This document shows, in pieces, positions 8,682-16,385 of a stretch of 64,000 nt of DNA. The position numbers were made by a program, and so were the translations under genes. The number at the start of each line of letters is the position of its first letter. Position 1 is the first letter of the stretch. The notes beneath the pieces are model-generated. The model made no database searches and had not been told where the DNA came from. It was given only the letters and a program-made list of their open reading frames with translations. This DNA comes from Saliniplasma sp046497075. Lineage in GTDB: Archaea > Thermoplasmatota > Thermoplasmata > Halarchaeoplasmatales > Halarchaeoplasmataceae. The stretch covers positions 10,345-74,344 of the forward strand of contig JAWOGF010000059.1 in the NCBI GenBank assembly GCA_046497075.1, in the 5' to 3' direction.

Positions 8682-10442
8682 TCAGCTGGTATAGTAGTAT
8701 TCCTCTTGAGATTTTTGTTTCTTATCCAACCTGGAATCTAATTTATTAACCCTTGGTCTGTTAGTGTCTGGATCTCTTCTGAACGTGATCTCTATATCTC
8801 TCAGGAAATTATTCATTCCATCCCGCATATCATAGGGTCCTTCTCCTATCCCGTGTACACCCGGTTCACCGGAGAAGTTCATGATCAGGTCCGAAACGTA
8901 ATCTATAAAGTACACGTCGTGGTCAACTATCATCCCGGCCTTGCTAGATTTTTCCATGAAGCGCCTGATCGTTTTAGCTGCGTCCATCCTTCGACTCGAG
9001 TCCAGGTAAGCACTAGGTTCGTCGATCAGATATAGATCTGCGTCTCTACCCAAACATAATCCTATAACCACTCTCTGCAGTTCCCCTCCGCTCAGATTGG
9101 TTATCTCTCTTTCATATAAGTCTTCTAAATCCAGTGGGGCGACCACTTGTGATTTGAACATGCTGGTGTTGAAACTATCACTAATTTCAGTATGGTAGAG
9201 ATCCATGACTCTACCTTCAAAGCTTGGTTTTATATATTGCGGTTTATAGCTCACCGTGATGTTCTTTTCTATCTCACCTTCCGTAGGTTCGACTACATCC
9301 GCTAACATCTTTACGAAGGTGGTTTTACCGGTGGCATTAGGTCCGACTATCCCTATAACTTCTCCTTTAGGTATCTCACCGGGTTCGGTCTCTAGTTCAA
9401 AACCGTCCCATTTTTTTACCAGCTTATCATATCTGATCAGGGGTTTCGAGTGCCATTGCCCCGCAGGCGTATGATCATGGAACTCGATAGCGGTATTCCT
9501 AAATCTAACATTTTCCTCATCTAAAAAACCGTTCAGGTAAGTGTTGATAGCCTTTCTAACACCTCTAGGTTGTGCAACAACACCATAAGCACCTTTATCG
9601 CCGTAGATGATGTGGACGTTATCAGCTAGGAAATCAAGCACCGCTAGGTCGTGTTCGATAACCATGACCTGATTATCCTTGCTTTTGGCACGTATGGCTT
9701 TCGCAACGCTGAGACGCTGTTTCATATCAAGGTATGAAGAGGGTTCGTCGTAGAAGTAGACGTCAGCTTCTTTAGTAGAGGCCGCAGCTATGGCAACTCT
9801 CTGCAGCTCACCTCCCGATAGTTTTTTGAGAGTCGACCCTAACGTATGTTCTATACCCAGCATCTTCACCCAATGCATATATCCATCTCCGACCCCGTCT
9901 AGTAGGTCTTCCACTTTACCAGAATAATGAGCAGGGATATTGTCAACATACTGAGGTTTTAACGAAGTTTTTATCCCCTCTTCGGATAAGGATTTAAAAT
10001 AATCTCCAAGACCCGTCCCGGAGTATCGGCTCAGAACTGCATCCCATGAAGGTTCGTCCTCATACTTACCCATGTTGGGTACTATCTCTCCGGAGAGGAT
10101 CCGTATAGCGGTTGTTTTCCCGATACCATTACCGCCTAACAGACCGATAACCATCCCCTTTTGAGGGACCGGGAGTCTGTATAATCGGAATGAATTTTCA
10201 CCGAACTGATGTATCTTATCTTCATCTAGCTCTTCTGGAAGGTTGATTATCTTGATGGCGTCGAAAGGACATTTATCTACACATATACCACACCCGACAC
10301 AGAGTTCTTCGGAGATCTTGATACCGTCCTCGGTCTTAACAATAGTTTCGTCTCCAGTCCTGACTCTAGGACAGTACTGTATACATTCATAACCACATCT
10401 ATCCGGTCTGCATTTATCCTCTAAGACGACAGCTATACGCAT
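8682..10442 (-). CDS. ABCE1/Rli1 ribosome-recycling ATPase
   Basis: This 586-residue protein matches archaeal ABCE1, which splits 70S ribosomes after termination with aRF1/Pelota. The first ~75 residues carry two 4Fe-4S clusters (CRPDRCGYECIQYCPRVRTG and CVGCGICVDKCPFDAI). Two ABC domains follow, with Walker A GGNGIGKTT and GPNATGKTT. Signatures LSGGELQRVAIA and LSGGELQRVVIG are both intact, as are Walker B FYDEPSSYLD and LIDEPSAYLDS. All key residues are present and the length is normal. It is monocistronic and convergent with scpA. Confidence 0.97.
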   Translation of the reverse strand: MRIAVVLEDKCRPDRCGYECIQYCPRVRTGDETIVKTEDGIKISEELCVGCGICVDKCPFDAIKIINLPEELDEDKIHQFGENSFRLYRLPVPQKGMVIGLLGGNGIGKTTAIRILSGEIVPNMGKYEDEPSWDAVLSRYSGTGLGDYFKSLSEEGIKTSLKPQYVDNIPAHYSGKVEDLLDGVGDGYMHWVKMLGIEHTLGSTLKKLSGGELQRVAIAAASTKEADVYFYDEPSSYLDMKQRLSVAKAIRAKSKDNQVMVIEHDLAVLDFLADNVHIIYGDKGAYGVVAQPRGVRKAINTYLNGFLDEENVRFRNTAIEFHDHTPAGQWHSKPLIRYDKLVKKWDGFELETEPGEIPKGEVIGIVGPNATGKTTFVKMLADVVEPTEGEIEKNITVSYKPQYIKPSFEGRVMDLYHTEISDSFNTSMFKSQVVAPLDLEDLYEREITNLSGGELQRVVIGLCLGRDADLYLIDEPSAYLDSSRRMDAAKTIRRFMEKSSKAGMIVDHDVYFIDYVSDLIMNFSGEPGVHGIGEGPYDMRDGMNNFLRDIEITFRRDPDTNRPRVNKLDSRLDKKQKSQEEYYYTS

Positions 10443-10490
10443 CGTAAGGGGATTATGGTCGGTGGTATTTTAGTTTAGTGAATGAAAATT

Positions 10491-11792
10491 TCATAACCCC
10501 ACGCCGATATAGATGAAGTCATCGGTGAGGTCGGCAGGATCTAACAATCTTCTAGCGTCGACTATGACCTTACCTTTCATCGGTTTGAAATCCTGAGCTG
10601 TTAGCTCTTTGAACTCATCCCAATCACTCTGTATGATGCATATGTCAGCATTTTGTAACGCCTCTGCTACATCATCGGCATATTGGATCCTCCCTGATAA
10701 TAGTTCTTTGAAATTATCCGTTGCCTCAGGGTCGTATCCGATCACATCCGAATCCAGTTCCAAAAGTTTTTCTACCATAGGTAAAGCACGTGTTTCCCGG
10801 ACATCATCTGTCCCTCCCTTGAACGCTAGACCTAAAAAGGCGACTTTTTTATCTTCAAGACCACCGCTGATCTTCTCTAATCGGTTTATGATATGGACCG
10901 GCTGTTCTTCGTTGATTGAAAGGACGGAGTTCAATAAATTGGCTTCAAGATCGCTATCTTCAGCAAATCGGACCAAAGCTTTGACATCTTTTGGAAAACA
11001 ACTTCCGCCGAATCCAGCTCCAGCGTTTAGGAAATCCCTGTTGATCCTATGGTCCATTCCCACTCCGTCCATGACACCGTAAACATCGATGCCGATACTT
11101 TCACAGATACGGGATATCTCATTAGCGAATGATATCTTCGTAGCTAAAAGAGCATTGGATGTATACTTTATCATCTCAGCGGTTTTGATATCAGTTTCGA
11201 GTTTAGGGGCTTCAAATTCATCATATGCTTTTGAAAGGAAGTCAAGTGTCTTTTCATCCCATCCGCCTAAAACTATCCTATCGGGATTTAAGAAATCTTC
11301 TAATGCGATCCCTTCCCGTAGGAATTCCGGGTTCATGCCCAGACCGAAATCTTCACCCACGACTTTATCTGACCTCTCCAGGATCGGTAAAACCTTTTCT
11401 TCAGTCGTGCCTGGAACAACAGTACTTTTGACACAAAATACATGGTATTCATCTTTGACTTTTAAAGGTTGAATCATATCTTCGACTGCCTTTTCAACAC
11501 CTGAGATGTCGACTCCACCATCTGTTCTCGAGGGGGTACCGACACAAATAAAAGTAAGATCAGTCTCCTTAACAGCTTTTTCAGTATCGGTGGTAGCACT
11601 TAATCTATCATCTGAAACAACGTCTTTAAGGAGTTCGTCCAATCCCTCTTCATAGATAGGTGGTTCTCCACGGTTGATCATCTCAACTTTCTCTTCTACG
11701 ATATCAACACATATCACATCATGTCCTTTACTGGCGAACCCGACACCGCTCACTAGACCTACATATCCCGTTCCGATTATGCTGATCTTCAT
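10491..11792 (-). CDS. UDP-glucose/GDP-mannose dehydrogenase family protein
   Basis: This 433-residue enzyme oxidises a nucleotide-sugar alcohol to the uronic acid in two NAD+-dependent steps, feeding glycan or S-layer glycosylation. It has the Rossmann motif GTGYVG at 7-12, STVVPGTT, NPEFLREG, and the catalytic Cys at about 265 in FGGSCFPKDV. The C-terminal NAD/UDP domain has FLGLAFKGGTDDVRETRA. Its length and layout best match UDP-glucose 6-dehydrogenase (Ugd/AglM), but the exact sugar is not shown by sequence. GGAGAT precedes the ATG. It stands alone, 49 bp upstream of the ABCE1 start. Confidence 0.9.
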   Translation of the reverse strand: MKISIIGTGYVGLVSGVGFASKGHDVICVDIVEEKVEMINRGEPPIYEEGLDELLKDVVSDDRLSATTDTEKAVKETDLTFICVGTPSRTDGGVDISGVEKAVEDMIQPLKVKDEYHVFCVKSTVVPGTTEEKVLPILERSDKVVGEDFGLGMNPEFLREGIALEDFLNPDRIVLGGWDEKTLDFLSKAYDEFEAPKLETDIKTAEMIKYTSNALLATKISFANEISRICESIGIDVYGVMDGVGMDHRINRDFLNAGAGFGGSCFPKDVKALVRFAEDSDLEANLLNSVLSINEEQPVHIINRLEKISGGLEDKKVAFLGLAFKGGTDDVRETRALPMVEKLLELDSDVIGYDPEATDNFKELLSGRIQYADDVAEALQNADICIIQSDWDEFKELTAQDFKPMKGKVIVDARRLLDPADLTDDFIYIGVGL

Positions 11793-11834
11793 ATCTCCGG
11801 ATTAGAATACCCTTTCATATTTCTTTTGTTTGAT

Positions 11835-12095
11835 CTATGTAAAAATTGAAAATCTAAAAGGGTGTATCATGATTCGATGTATCTGATACAGGCCCCTGAT
11901 TATCTCTCTCCAGTCTAATCTCCCAAATAAAATCAATATCAGTAATATCAGGACGGCTATAAGTAAGAACATGATCATAAGACGTATAACATTCAGTGCG
12001 AAATCACCCATCTTATCGGCACCAAGGATATAGCTCAACCCGGCGACGATCAGAAGGAGAACTACCAGCCAAAAGAACAGTCCACATGGCGCCAT
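11835..12095 (-). CDS. Small two-helix membrane protein
   Basis: This 86-residue protein has two strong hydrophobic segments (LFFWLVVLLLIVAGLSYIL and VIRLMIMFLLIAVLILLILILF) and a short basic, His-containing tail. A TATA-like ATATAATATTATA lies upstream on the minus strand, close to the ATG. I recognise no family. The lone placement between the dehydrogenase and the GfcR-like gene gives no functional clue. Confidence 0.6.
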   Translation of the reverse strand: MAPCGLFFWLVVLLLIVAGLSYILGADKMGDFALNVIRLMIMFLLIAVLILLILILFGRLDWREIIRGLYQIHRIMIHPFRFSIFT

Positions 12096-12322
12096 ATCTG
12101 TATAATATTATATGGGACTATAAAAATTTTTGTTTTCAGACCTTTCCTTTAATACATTTGCCTCAACTGTGGTGATATGAAAAGATTCGGGATACTAAAA
12201 AAAAAGTCAACTATTGTTCTCCGGTGAAGTAAATATTACCGATAAGCAGTTGGGACAAAACACGTGTTCAAACCATAATATTATAAATAGTATCAAAGAT
12301 TACAGAAGCAAAGTGATTTGTC

Positions 12323-12928
12323 ATGAAAGGAATCGAGTCCCTTGTAGAGGAAGCCATGGAGTATAAAAAGAATGGACTTAAAGAAAAGGAGATAGCTACC
12401 GAACTCAATCTTTCTGTAGATACGATCACCTGGCTTTTGACTAAGGATGTAAGAGAAGAGACACCTCCTACTGATGTAAAGATAGGGTGGAGATCGATAG
12501 GTGTTTTTGGTGGAAGGATAGGTCTACTCGCCACAATGTTTTCAGATATTATCTTAGAAGAGATGGAGTTGATGGAAGAAGATTTCGATACTGTAGTCGG
12601 TGTCGCTATAAACGGTATCCCATTGGCGACTTTGATATCCGAGGAGTTGAACAGAGAACTAGCGATATATCGACCACCCGGAGGAGACAGAAGACGTGGA
12701 GGTGGTGCATTGAGTTCAAATTATGCCGGTGTAAATGGAAAGAAGGTCGTTGTAGTCGACGACGTGATCAGCACCGGAGAGACCATGGAAGGTGCTATCA
12801 CTTTCTTAGAGAACGAGGGCGCTGAAGCTGTGTTATCTGTAGTGACCGTGAATAAAGATAGTCAAGATGAAGTCGTCGGGGTTCCTCTGAGAGCTCTAAT
12901 ACGAGCTAAACTGATAGGTAAAAAGTAG
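12323..12928 (+). CDS. gfcR: GfcR/PyrE-like HTH-phosphoribosyltransferase regulator
   Basis: This 201-residue protein joins an N-terminal helix-turn-helix (residues 1-45, EIATELNLSVDTITWLLTK) to a phosphoribosyltransferase domain. The PRPP loop VVVVDDVISTGETMEG lies near 140-155. This is the archaeal orotate-phosphoribosyltransferase-like family. Its characterised halophilic member, GfcR, controls central carbon genes, with the PRT fold probably sensing a phosphosugar. It therefore more likely binds DNA than makes orotidylate. It is followed by LysRS after 22 bp. Confidence 0.88.
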   Translation: MKGIESLVEEAMEYKKNGLKEKEIATELNLSVDTITWLLTKDVREETPPTDVKIGWRSIGVFGGRIGLLATMFSDIILEEMELMEEDFDTVVGVAINGIPLATLISEELNRELAIYRPPGGDRRRGGGALSSNYAGVNGKKVVVVDDVISTGETMEGAITFLENEGAEAVLSVVTVNKDSQDEVVGVPLRALIRAKLIGKK

Positions 12929-12950
12929 TTGAACTAGTGATAGTGATCTA

Positions 12951-14459
12951 ATGCATTGGGCAGAAGTAGAAGCAGCAGAACTGGAGAAGGATCCATTAGT
13001 TGCAACAGGCGAGGCACCTTCAGGACCCATACACACCGGCCATATCAGGGAGATCCTGACTGGAGAAGCCATTGCTAGAGAAGCTGACGGAGAATTGATA
13101 CTTATAGTGGACTCTATCGATCCTTTGAGGAAACTTTACCCCTTTTTAGATGATTCTTATGAGCAATATATAGATAGACCCCTTAATGAAGTCCCCTGCG
13201 TATGTGGAGAACACGGTAGTTATGCAGAGCATTTCATGGAACCCTTCATAGAATCTTTGAAGAAGATGGGAGTGGATCTGAAGCTGATCTACGCGCATGA
13301 GATGTATGCTGATGGGGAGTATGAAGAGGCCACGCGTAAAGTGATCCACAAGAGAGATGAAGTTGCAGAGATAATAAATTCTAAGACCGGGAGAGAACTG
13401 GGTGAGGATTGGTTCCCGTATAATCCGATCTGTTGTGAATGTGGTAAGTTAGGTAATGCGGTTGTAACGGGATTCGAAGATCCATACGTGTCTTATACTT
13501 GTGAATGCGGGCACGAGGGGAAAGCAGATATCAGGAAGGACGACGGTAAACTCCCATGGAGATGTGATTGGGCTGCGAGATGGTGGATATTGGGTATTGA
13601 CTGTGAACCATTCGGTAAGGATCACGCAGCTTCAGGTGGTTCTTGGGATACTGGAAAAGAAATTGTAAAAAAGATATTTGATCGAGAACCACCACATCCA
13701 GTAGTTTACGAATGGATACAGTTGAAAGGAAAGGGTCCTATGTCCTCTTCTTCCGGAGTTGCTATAAAAACAGAGGATATCCTGAACATGGTTTCTCCAG
13801 AGGTGGTTCGATTTCTGATAATGCGTCCTAAGTTGAATACTCATATCGATTTCGACCCTGGATTTGGACTATTAGATCTTGTGGATGAATACGATAAGTA
13901 TGAAGAAGAGTACTTCGAAGGTGACGATGAGGAGATGAAGAAGGTTTATGAACTCTCCCAGGCGAGTGAACCTCCAAGAAGTAAACCACAAAGGATCCCA
14001 TACCGTCATCTGGTAAATCTAGTTCAGATATACGATGACCCTGAAAAGATATGGGAGATAGTTCAAGAAACTGGTGATATAGACCATCCTAGTGAAGAGG
14101 ATCAGGTGATGATGAAAGAAAGGGCGGAAAGAGTAGAATTTTGGCTGGAAAATTATGCACCGGATATGGTAAAGTTCTCGATCAAGGAAGAGATGCCCGA
14201 CGTAAAATTATCTACCGAAGAAAGAGAATTTCTGGAGAGATATCACGATTCCATGGATGAAGATTGTTGGACCTCCGAGGATCTCCACCGTTTGGTCCAC
14301 GAAAACGCTGATAAAGTCGGTCTGAAAAAGGGAAAGGCATTTAGAGTCTTTTATAAGATACTTTTAGGGCAAAATAAAGGTCCTAGATTGGGGAGATTCC
14401 TATCTCAGTTAGAAAAGGATTTCGTCGAAGAACGATTGAAAGAGGCAATCGATAATTGA
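12951..14459 (+). CDS. lysS: Lysyl-tRNA synthetase, class I
   Basis: This 502-residue enzyme charges tRNA-Lys and belongs to the class I (archaeal) LysRS type. HTGH at 28-31 is the HIGH motif, and PMSSSS near 263-268 replaces KMSKS, as usual in this family. Cys pairs (CCEC near 161-164, CEC near 184-186) form the zinc-binding insert. The C-terminal half is the helical anticodon-binding region. GTGATC lies just upstream of the ATG. It is transcribed with the GfcR-like gene, and the Rab-like GTPase follows after about 50 bp. Confidence 0.96.
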   Translation: MHWAEVEAAELEKDPLVATGEAPSGPIHTGHIREILTGEAIAREADGELILIVDSIDPLRKLYPFLDDSYEQYIDRPLNEVPCVCGEHGSYAEHFMEPFIESLKKMGVDLKLIYAHEMYADGEYEEATRKVIHKRDEVAEIINSKTGRELGEDWFPYNPICCECGKLGNAVVTGFEDPYVSYTCECGHEGKADIRKDDGKLPWRCDWAARWWILGIDCEPFGKDHAASGGSWDTGKEIVKKIFDREPPHPVVYEWIQLKGKGPMSSSSGVAIKTEDILNMVSPEVVRFLIMRPKLNTHIDFDPGFGLLDLVDEYDKYEEEYFEGDDEEMKKVYELSQASEPPRSKPQRIPYRHLVNLVQIYDDPEKIWEIVQETGDIDHPSEEDQVMMKERAERVEFWLENYAPDMVKFSIKEEMPDVKLSTEEREFLERYHDSMDEDCWTSEDLHRLVHENADKVGLKKGKAFRVFYKILLGQNKGPRLGRFLSQLEKDFVEERLKEAIDN

Positions 14460-14508
14460 TTTTATATAGTATAAAGCATTTATGTTGAATTAGAAGGGCG
14501 GATCTGAT

Positions 14509-15159
14509 ATGGCGAAATATACTGCTAAGATATTGGTCCTCGGGGACGGAGCCGTGGGTAAAACCTCTCTCGTTCGAAGATACATAAAGGGTGAATTCGA
14601 GGAAGACTATATCGCTACCATCGGAGTGAATCTTAAACATAAAACATTAGATGATATCGGATTAGATATGTCTATATGGGACTTATATGGGCAGAAATCC
14701 ATGTCTCCTGGTAAACATTCATCTAATTATATAGGAGCAGAAGGGGCTCTAATAGTGTTCGATTTAACGAGGAAAAAAACTTTGGAGAATATCAGACAGT
14801 GGGTGGATGATCTATACGAGGTCATCGGAAAAGTACCCATCGTTTTCGCTGGTAATAAAAGAGATATCTTGATCGAGTTCCAGAAGAAAAAAAATCTCAA
14901 ATTAACAAAAAAGACAAAAGAAGAATTCCACGATTTCATGATCGATGAATATTATTATAAAAGTATATATAGTCAAGAACCAAAATTCGTTCCAGTTTCT
15001 TCTAGTGAAGTAAAAGGGATGTTCAAGAGTTTTAAAAAGACATATAACAAAAAGACTGCGTACTATCTTACCAGTGCTAAAACGGGAAAAAACGTTGAGG
15101 AAGCGTTCAAAAAATTAGGTGAATTTGTTATGGAAAACCAGATAAGGTATGAGGTGTGA
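14509..15159 (+). CDS. Rab-like small GTPase
   Basis: This 216-residue Ras-superfamily GTPase has all five G motifs: P-loop GDGAVGKTSL at 12-21, a G2 Thr near 37 (IATIGV), G3 WDLYGQ at 57-62 including the Gln needed for hydrolysis, G4 NKRD at 116-119 and G5 TSAK at 188-191. A Lys-rich insert of about 65 residues separates G4 and G5, which is unusual. There is no C-terminal Cys for prenylation, so membrane attachment like eukaryotic Rabs is not expected. A Roadblock-type protein, the usual regulator class, is encoded at 32840. Function is unknown. Confidence 0.88.
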   Translation: MAKYTAKILVLGDGAVGKTSLVRRYIKGEFEEDYIATIGVNLKHKTLDDIGLDMSIWDLYGQKSMSPGKHSSNYIGAEGALIVFDLTRKKTLENIRQWVDDLYEVIGKVPIVFAGNKRDILIEFQKKKNLKLTKKTKEEFHDFMIDEYYYKSIYSQEPKFVPVSSSEVKGMFKSFKKTYNKKTAYYLTSAKTGKNVEEAFKKLGEFVMENQIRYEV

Positions 15160-15222
15160 CATCTTTCGATTTTTAGGAGATAGATTTATATCCGTACAAA
15201 TTTTTAAAGAGATGAGTTTACT

Positions 15223-16377
15223 ATGAAAGTCCTATTGGTAGATGATGAGCGTAATATACTGAATCTATCTAAGACCTACTTAGAGGAGATATATGGCAAT
15301 CTAACAGTTGAAACAACATCATCTGCCCGAAAGGCACTGCAGATACTGGAAGAGGATTTTTTCTCCGCTGTGGTTTCCGACTATCAGATGCCAGAAATGG
15401 ATGGACTAGAATTTCTGGAAGAATTAAGGAACCGAGGGGACGATACACCTTTTATAATTTTTACAGGAAAAGGTCGTGAAGAAGTAGCTATGAGGGCGTT
15501 AAATCTGGGGGCGGACAGATATATCCAGAAAGGCGGCGATCCACGATCCCAATACGTGGTACTTGCCCAGGCTATTAAACAATCTGTAGAGCATAGGAAT
15601 GCCCAGGAGGAATTACAACGCTCTGAAAAGGAAAAAACAGCTATATTGAATTCACTTTCTGAGATCGTCATCCACCAGGATGAAGACGGGCGTATAATCT
15701 GGTCAAATAAGGCTTTTTTAGATACTTTAAAGAAAGGCCGGGAGGACTTGACAGGCGAATATTGTTTTGAAGTATGGTTCGGACGAGACGAGAGATGTGA
15801 AGGTTGCCCGATAGTCAAAGCATTTGAGACCCATGAAAGGGAGGAGGCTATGATATATTCGGAAAATGAAGGTGTCTGGTATATCCGGGGGGAACCGATA
15901 AAGGATACCCATGGGGAGATCATAGGTATGTTAGAGATCGCCGCGGATATGACGGAGAGAAGAAAAGCGAAGGAACAATTGAAAAAAATTGAGAAAAAAT
16001 TCACTAAACTTGTGGAAAGTAGTTCTTCAGCTGTATTTATCCTCAAGAATACTGAAGTCGTATATCTAAATAGGGCGACGGAATTTATCACCGGTTTCAG
16101 TACTGACGAATTGAAATCTATGGACTTCATGGAGATGGTGAGTGATGACCAGGAAAAAGTTTTCCGAGAAAGGATCGAATCCATCCAGAACAAAAACAAG
16201 GGCAGGACTCGATTCGAGTTGAAGATAACTGGCAAAGCCGGTGATGAGCGTTGGATCTATCTTACTATGACTTACCTTGAATACGAGGAGGAAGATGCAG
16301 TTTTGTGTAGTGGCGTGGAGATTACAGATCAAAAATATTTGGAGGAAGCTCTCTCAAAAACCTCGAAGGAACAATGA
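15223..16377 (+). CDS. Response regulator with two PAS domains
   Basis: This 384-residue protein begins with a receiver domain (1-120): acidic pocket D7-D8, phosphoacceptor Asp at 53 in VVSDYQMPEMDG, Thr in FTGKG and the conserved Lys in YIQKGGD. Two PAS domains follow at about 130-245 and 255-375, the first with the CEGC pair often seen in PAS_4 types. There is no kinase, DNA-binding or diguanylate cyclase domain, so output must be through protein contacts. No histidine kinase is encoded nearby. A TATA-like GATTTATATCC lies about 35 bp upstream. Confidence 0.88.
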   Translation: MKVLLVDDERNILNLSKTYLEEIYGNLTVETTSSARKALQILEEDFFSAVVSDYQMPEMDGLEFLEELRNRGDDTPFIIFTGKGREEVAMRALNLGADRYIQKGGDPRSQYVVLAQAIKQSVEHRNAQEELQRSEKEKTAILNSLSEIVIHQDEDGRIIWSNKAFLDTLKKGREDLTGEYCFEVWFGRDERCEGCPIVKAFETHEREEAMIYSENEGVWYIRGEPIKDTHGEIIGMLEIAADMTERRKAKEQLKKIEKKFTKLVESSSSAVFILKNTEVVYLNRATEFITGFSTDELKSMDFMEMVSDDQEKVFRERIESIQNKNKGRTRFELKITGKAGDERWIYLTMTYLEYEEEDAVLCSGVEITDQKYLEEALSKTSKEQ

Positions 16378-16385
16378 TCATGAGA

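Noticed and set aside
12179..12229. 16-codon ORF with a GGTGAT site before the GfcR-like gene
   Set aside because: It is too short to judge and has no sign of structure or conservation.
15384..16235. Minus-strand open frame of 283 codons opposite the response regulator
   Set aside because: It has Ser/Phe-rich shadow composition, and the plus strand encodes intact receiver and PAS domains.
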